The notes below the pieces were generated by a model that was not told the DNA's origin, did not search any database, and saw nothing but the letters and a program-made list of their open reading frames with translations. From assembly GCA_003641555.1 (NCBI GenBank), contig QNAT01000003.1, positions 1 to 14,794 on the forward strand: a stretch of 14,794 nucleotides of DNA. Reading direction: 5' to 3'. The translations under genes were made by a program, and so were the position numbers. The DNA comes from Thermotoga sp. (GTDB lineage: Bacteria; Thermotogota; Thermotogae; B3-G13). Positions within the stretch are counted from its first letter, which is position 1. Each line of letters opens with the position of its first letter. Below are positions 14,470 to 14,794 of this stretch, one piece after another.

Positions 14470-14794
14470 GGATAGCGGAGATGTTGAAAAGATCGTATCT
14501 GAGATGACCATAGATGAGAAAATAGGACAACTCGGTTCAGTTTGGCTCTACAAATTGTTGGAAGATGGAAAGTCATCTCTCGGCAAGATGAAAAAACTCA
14601 TAGGAAATGGTATAGGGCAGATAACACGCGTAGGGGGAGCGAGTGGTTTACCACCAGAGCAAAGTGCCACTTTGGCAAATGAAATTCAGAGATTTCTGAA
14701 AGAGAATACTCGATTGGGGATACCGGCTATCGTTCATGAAGAATGTCTCAGCGGTTACATGGCAAAAGGAGCAACGATATTTCCACAAATGATC
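14468..14794 (+). CDS. GH3 beta-glycosidase (beta-glucosidase/beta-xylosidase type), N-terminal part
   Basis: The gene starts at ATG 14468 after the 38-base spacer and runs off the window; 109 codons are visible. It shows the classic GH3 N-terminus: VSEMTIDEKIGQLGSVW, IGNGIGQITRVGGASGLPP, NEIQRFLKENTRLGIPAIVH, then EECLSGYMAKGATIFPQ. This closely resembles the Thermotoga-type GH3 beta-xylosidase/beta-glucosidase subgroup, which acts in the cytoplasm and lacks a signal peptide, as here. The catalytic Asp in the GH3 'SDW' motif and the second domain are beyond the end. It probably removes a non-reducing-end beta-linked residue from the imported oligosaccharide. Family certain; specificity (xylose, glucose or other) open. 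Confidence 0.93.
   Translation, partial: MDSGDVEKIVSEMTIDEKIGQLGSVWLYKLLEDGKSSLGKMKKLIGNGIGQITRVGGASGLPPEQSATLANEIQRFLKENTRLGIPAIVHEECLSGYMAKGATIFPQMI

Noticed and set aside
1..14794. CRISPR arrays, tRNA or rRNA genes, insertion sequences, attachment sites, internal promoters
   Set aside because: No spaced repeats, cloverleaf or rRNA-like segments, transposase frames or terminal repeats were seen. Gaps are too short (at most 64 bases) and no convincing -35/-10 pair stood out.

Overview
The window reads as one continuous, plus-strand carbohydrate-catabolism operon that runs off both ends. Moderate-to-low GC, Arg codons dominated by AGA/AGG, strong AGGAGGTGAT-like ribosome binding sites, frequent ATGA/TGATG gene overlaps, a solute-binding protein with a non-lipoprotein signal peptide ending in VFA, and a GH3 enzyme whose N-terminus closely resembles the Thermotoga beta-xylosidase/beta-glucosidase type all point to a thermophilic member of the Thermotogota. 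This assignment is inferred from style and family resemblance, not from a marker gene.

Layout: (1) 1-819, the C-terminal part of a GH38 alpha-mannosidase. (2) 812-877, a possible 21-residue leader-like ORF bridging to the next gene. (3) 874-6171, a CUT1-type sugar ABC import module: binding protein, two permeases, a 43-residue single-span membrane ORF (4312-4443), an MsmK/UgpC-like ATPase, and a DUF624/YesL-like membrane protein. (4) 6171-9392, a large heparinase II/III-like putative polysaccharide lyase with an N-terminal Cys cluster and a C-terminal CBM9-like domain. (5) 9392-14429, a five-gene block of small-molecule enzymes: a Gfo/Idh/MocA dehydrogenase, an amidohydrolase with intact metal ligands, a second amidohydrolase with a degraded metal site, a class III PLP aminotransferase, and an L-fucose/L-arabinose isomerase-like protein. 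(6) 14468 to the end, the N-terminus of a GH3 glycosidase. No RNA gene, CRISPR array, mobile element or promoter is visible. The longest non-coding gap is 64 bases (2407-2470) and contains a perfect 9-bp hairpin.

Working model (inference): an oligosaccharide, probably carrying acidic and mannosyl-type residues, is captured outside the membrane and imported intact. It is then cut inside the cell by the signal-less lyase together with the GH38 and GH3 exo-enzymes. The released unusual sugar is oxidised, opened or rearranged by the dehydrogenase, amidohydrolase pair, isomerase and aminotransferase. The combination of a class III aminotransferase with paired intact and degenerate amidohydrolases and an orphan sugar isomerase matches no catabolic pathway I can name. 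It is the best candidate here for an undescribed system. The substrate cannot be read from the sequence.
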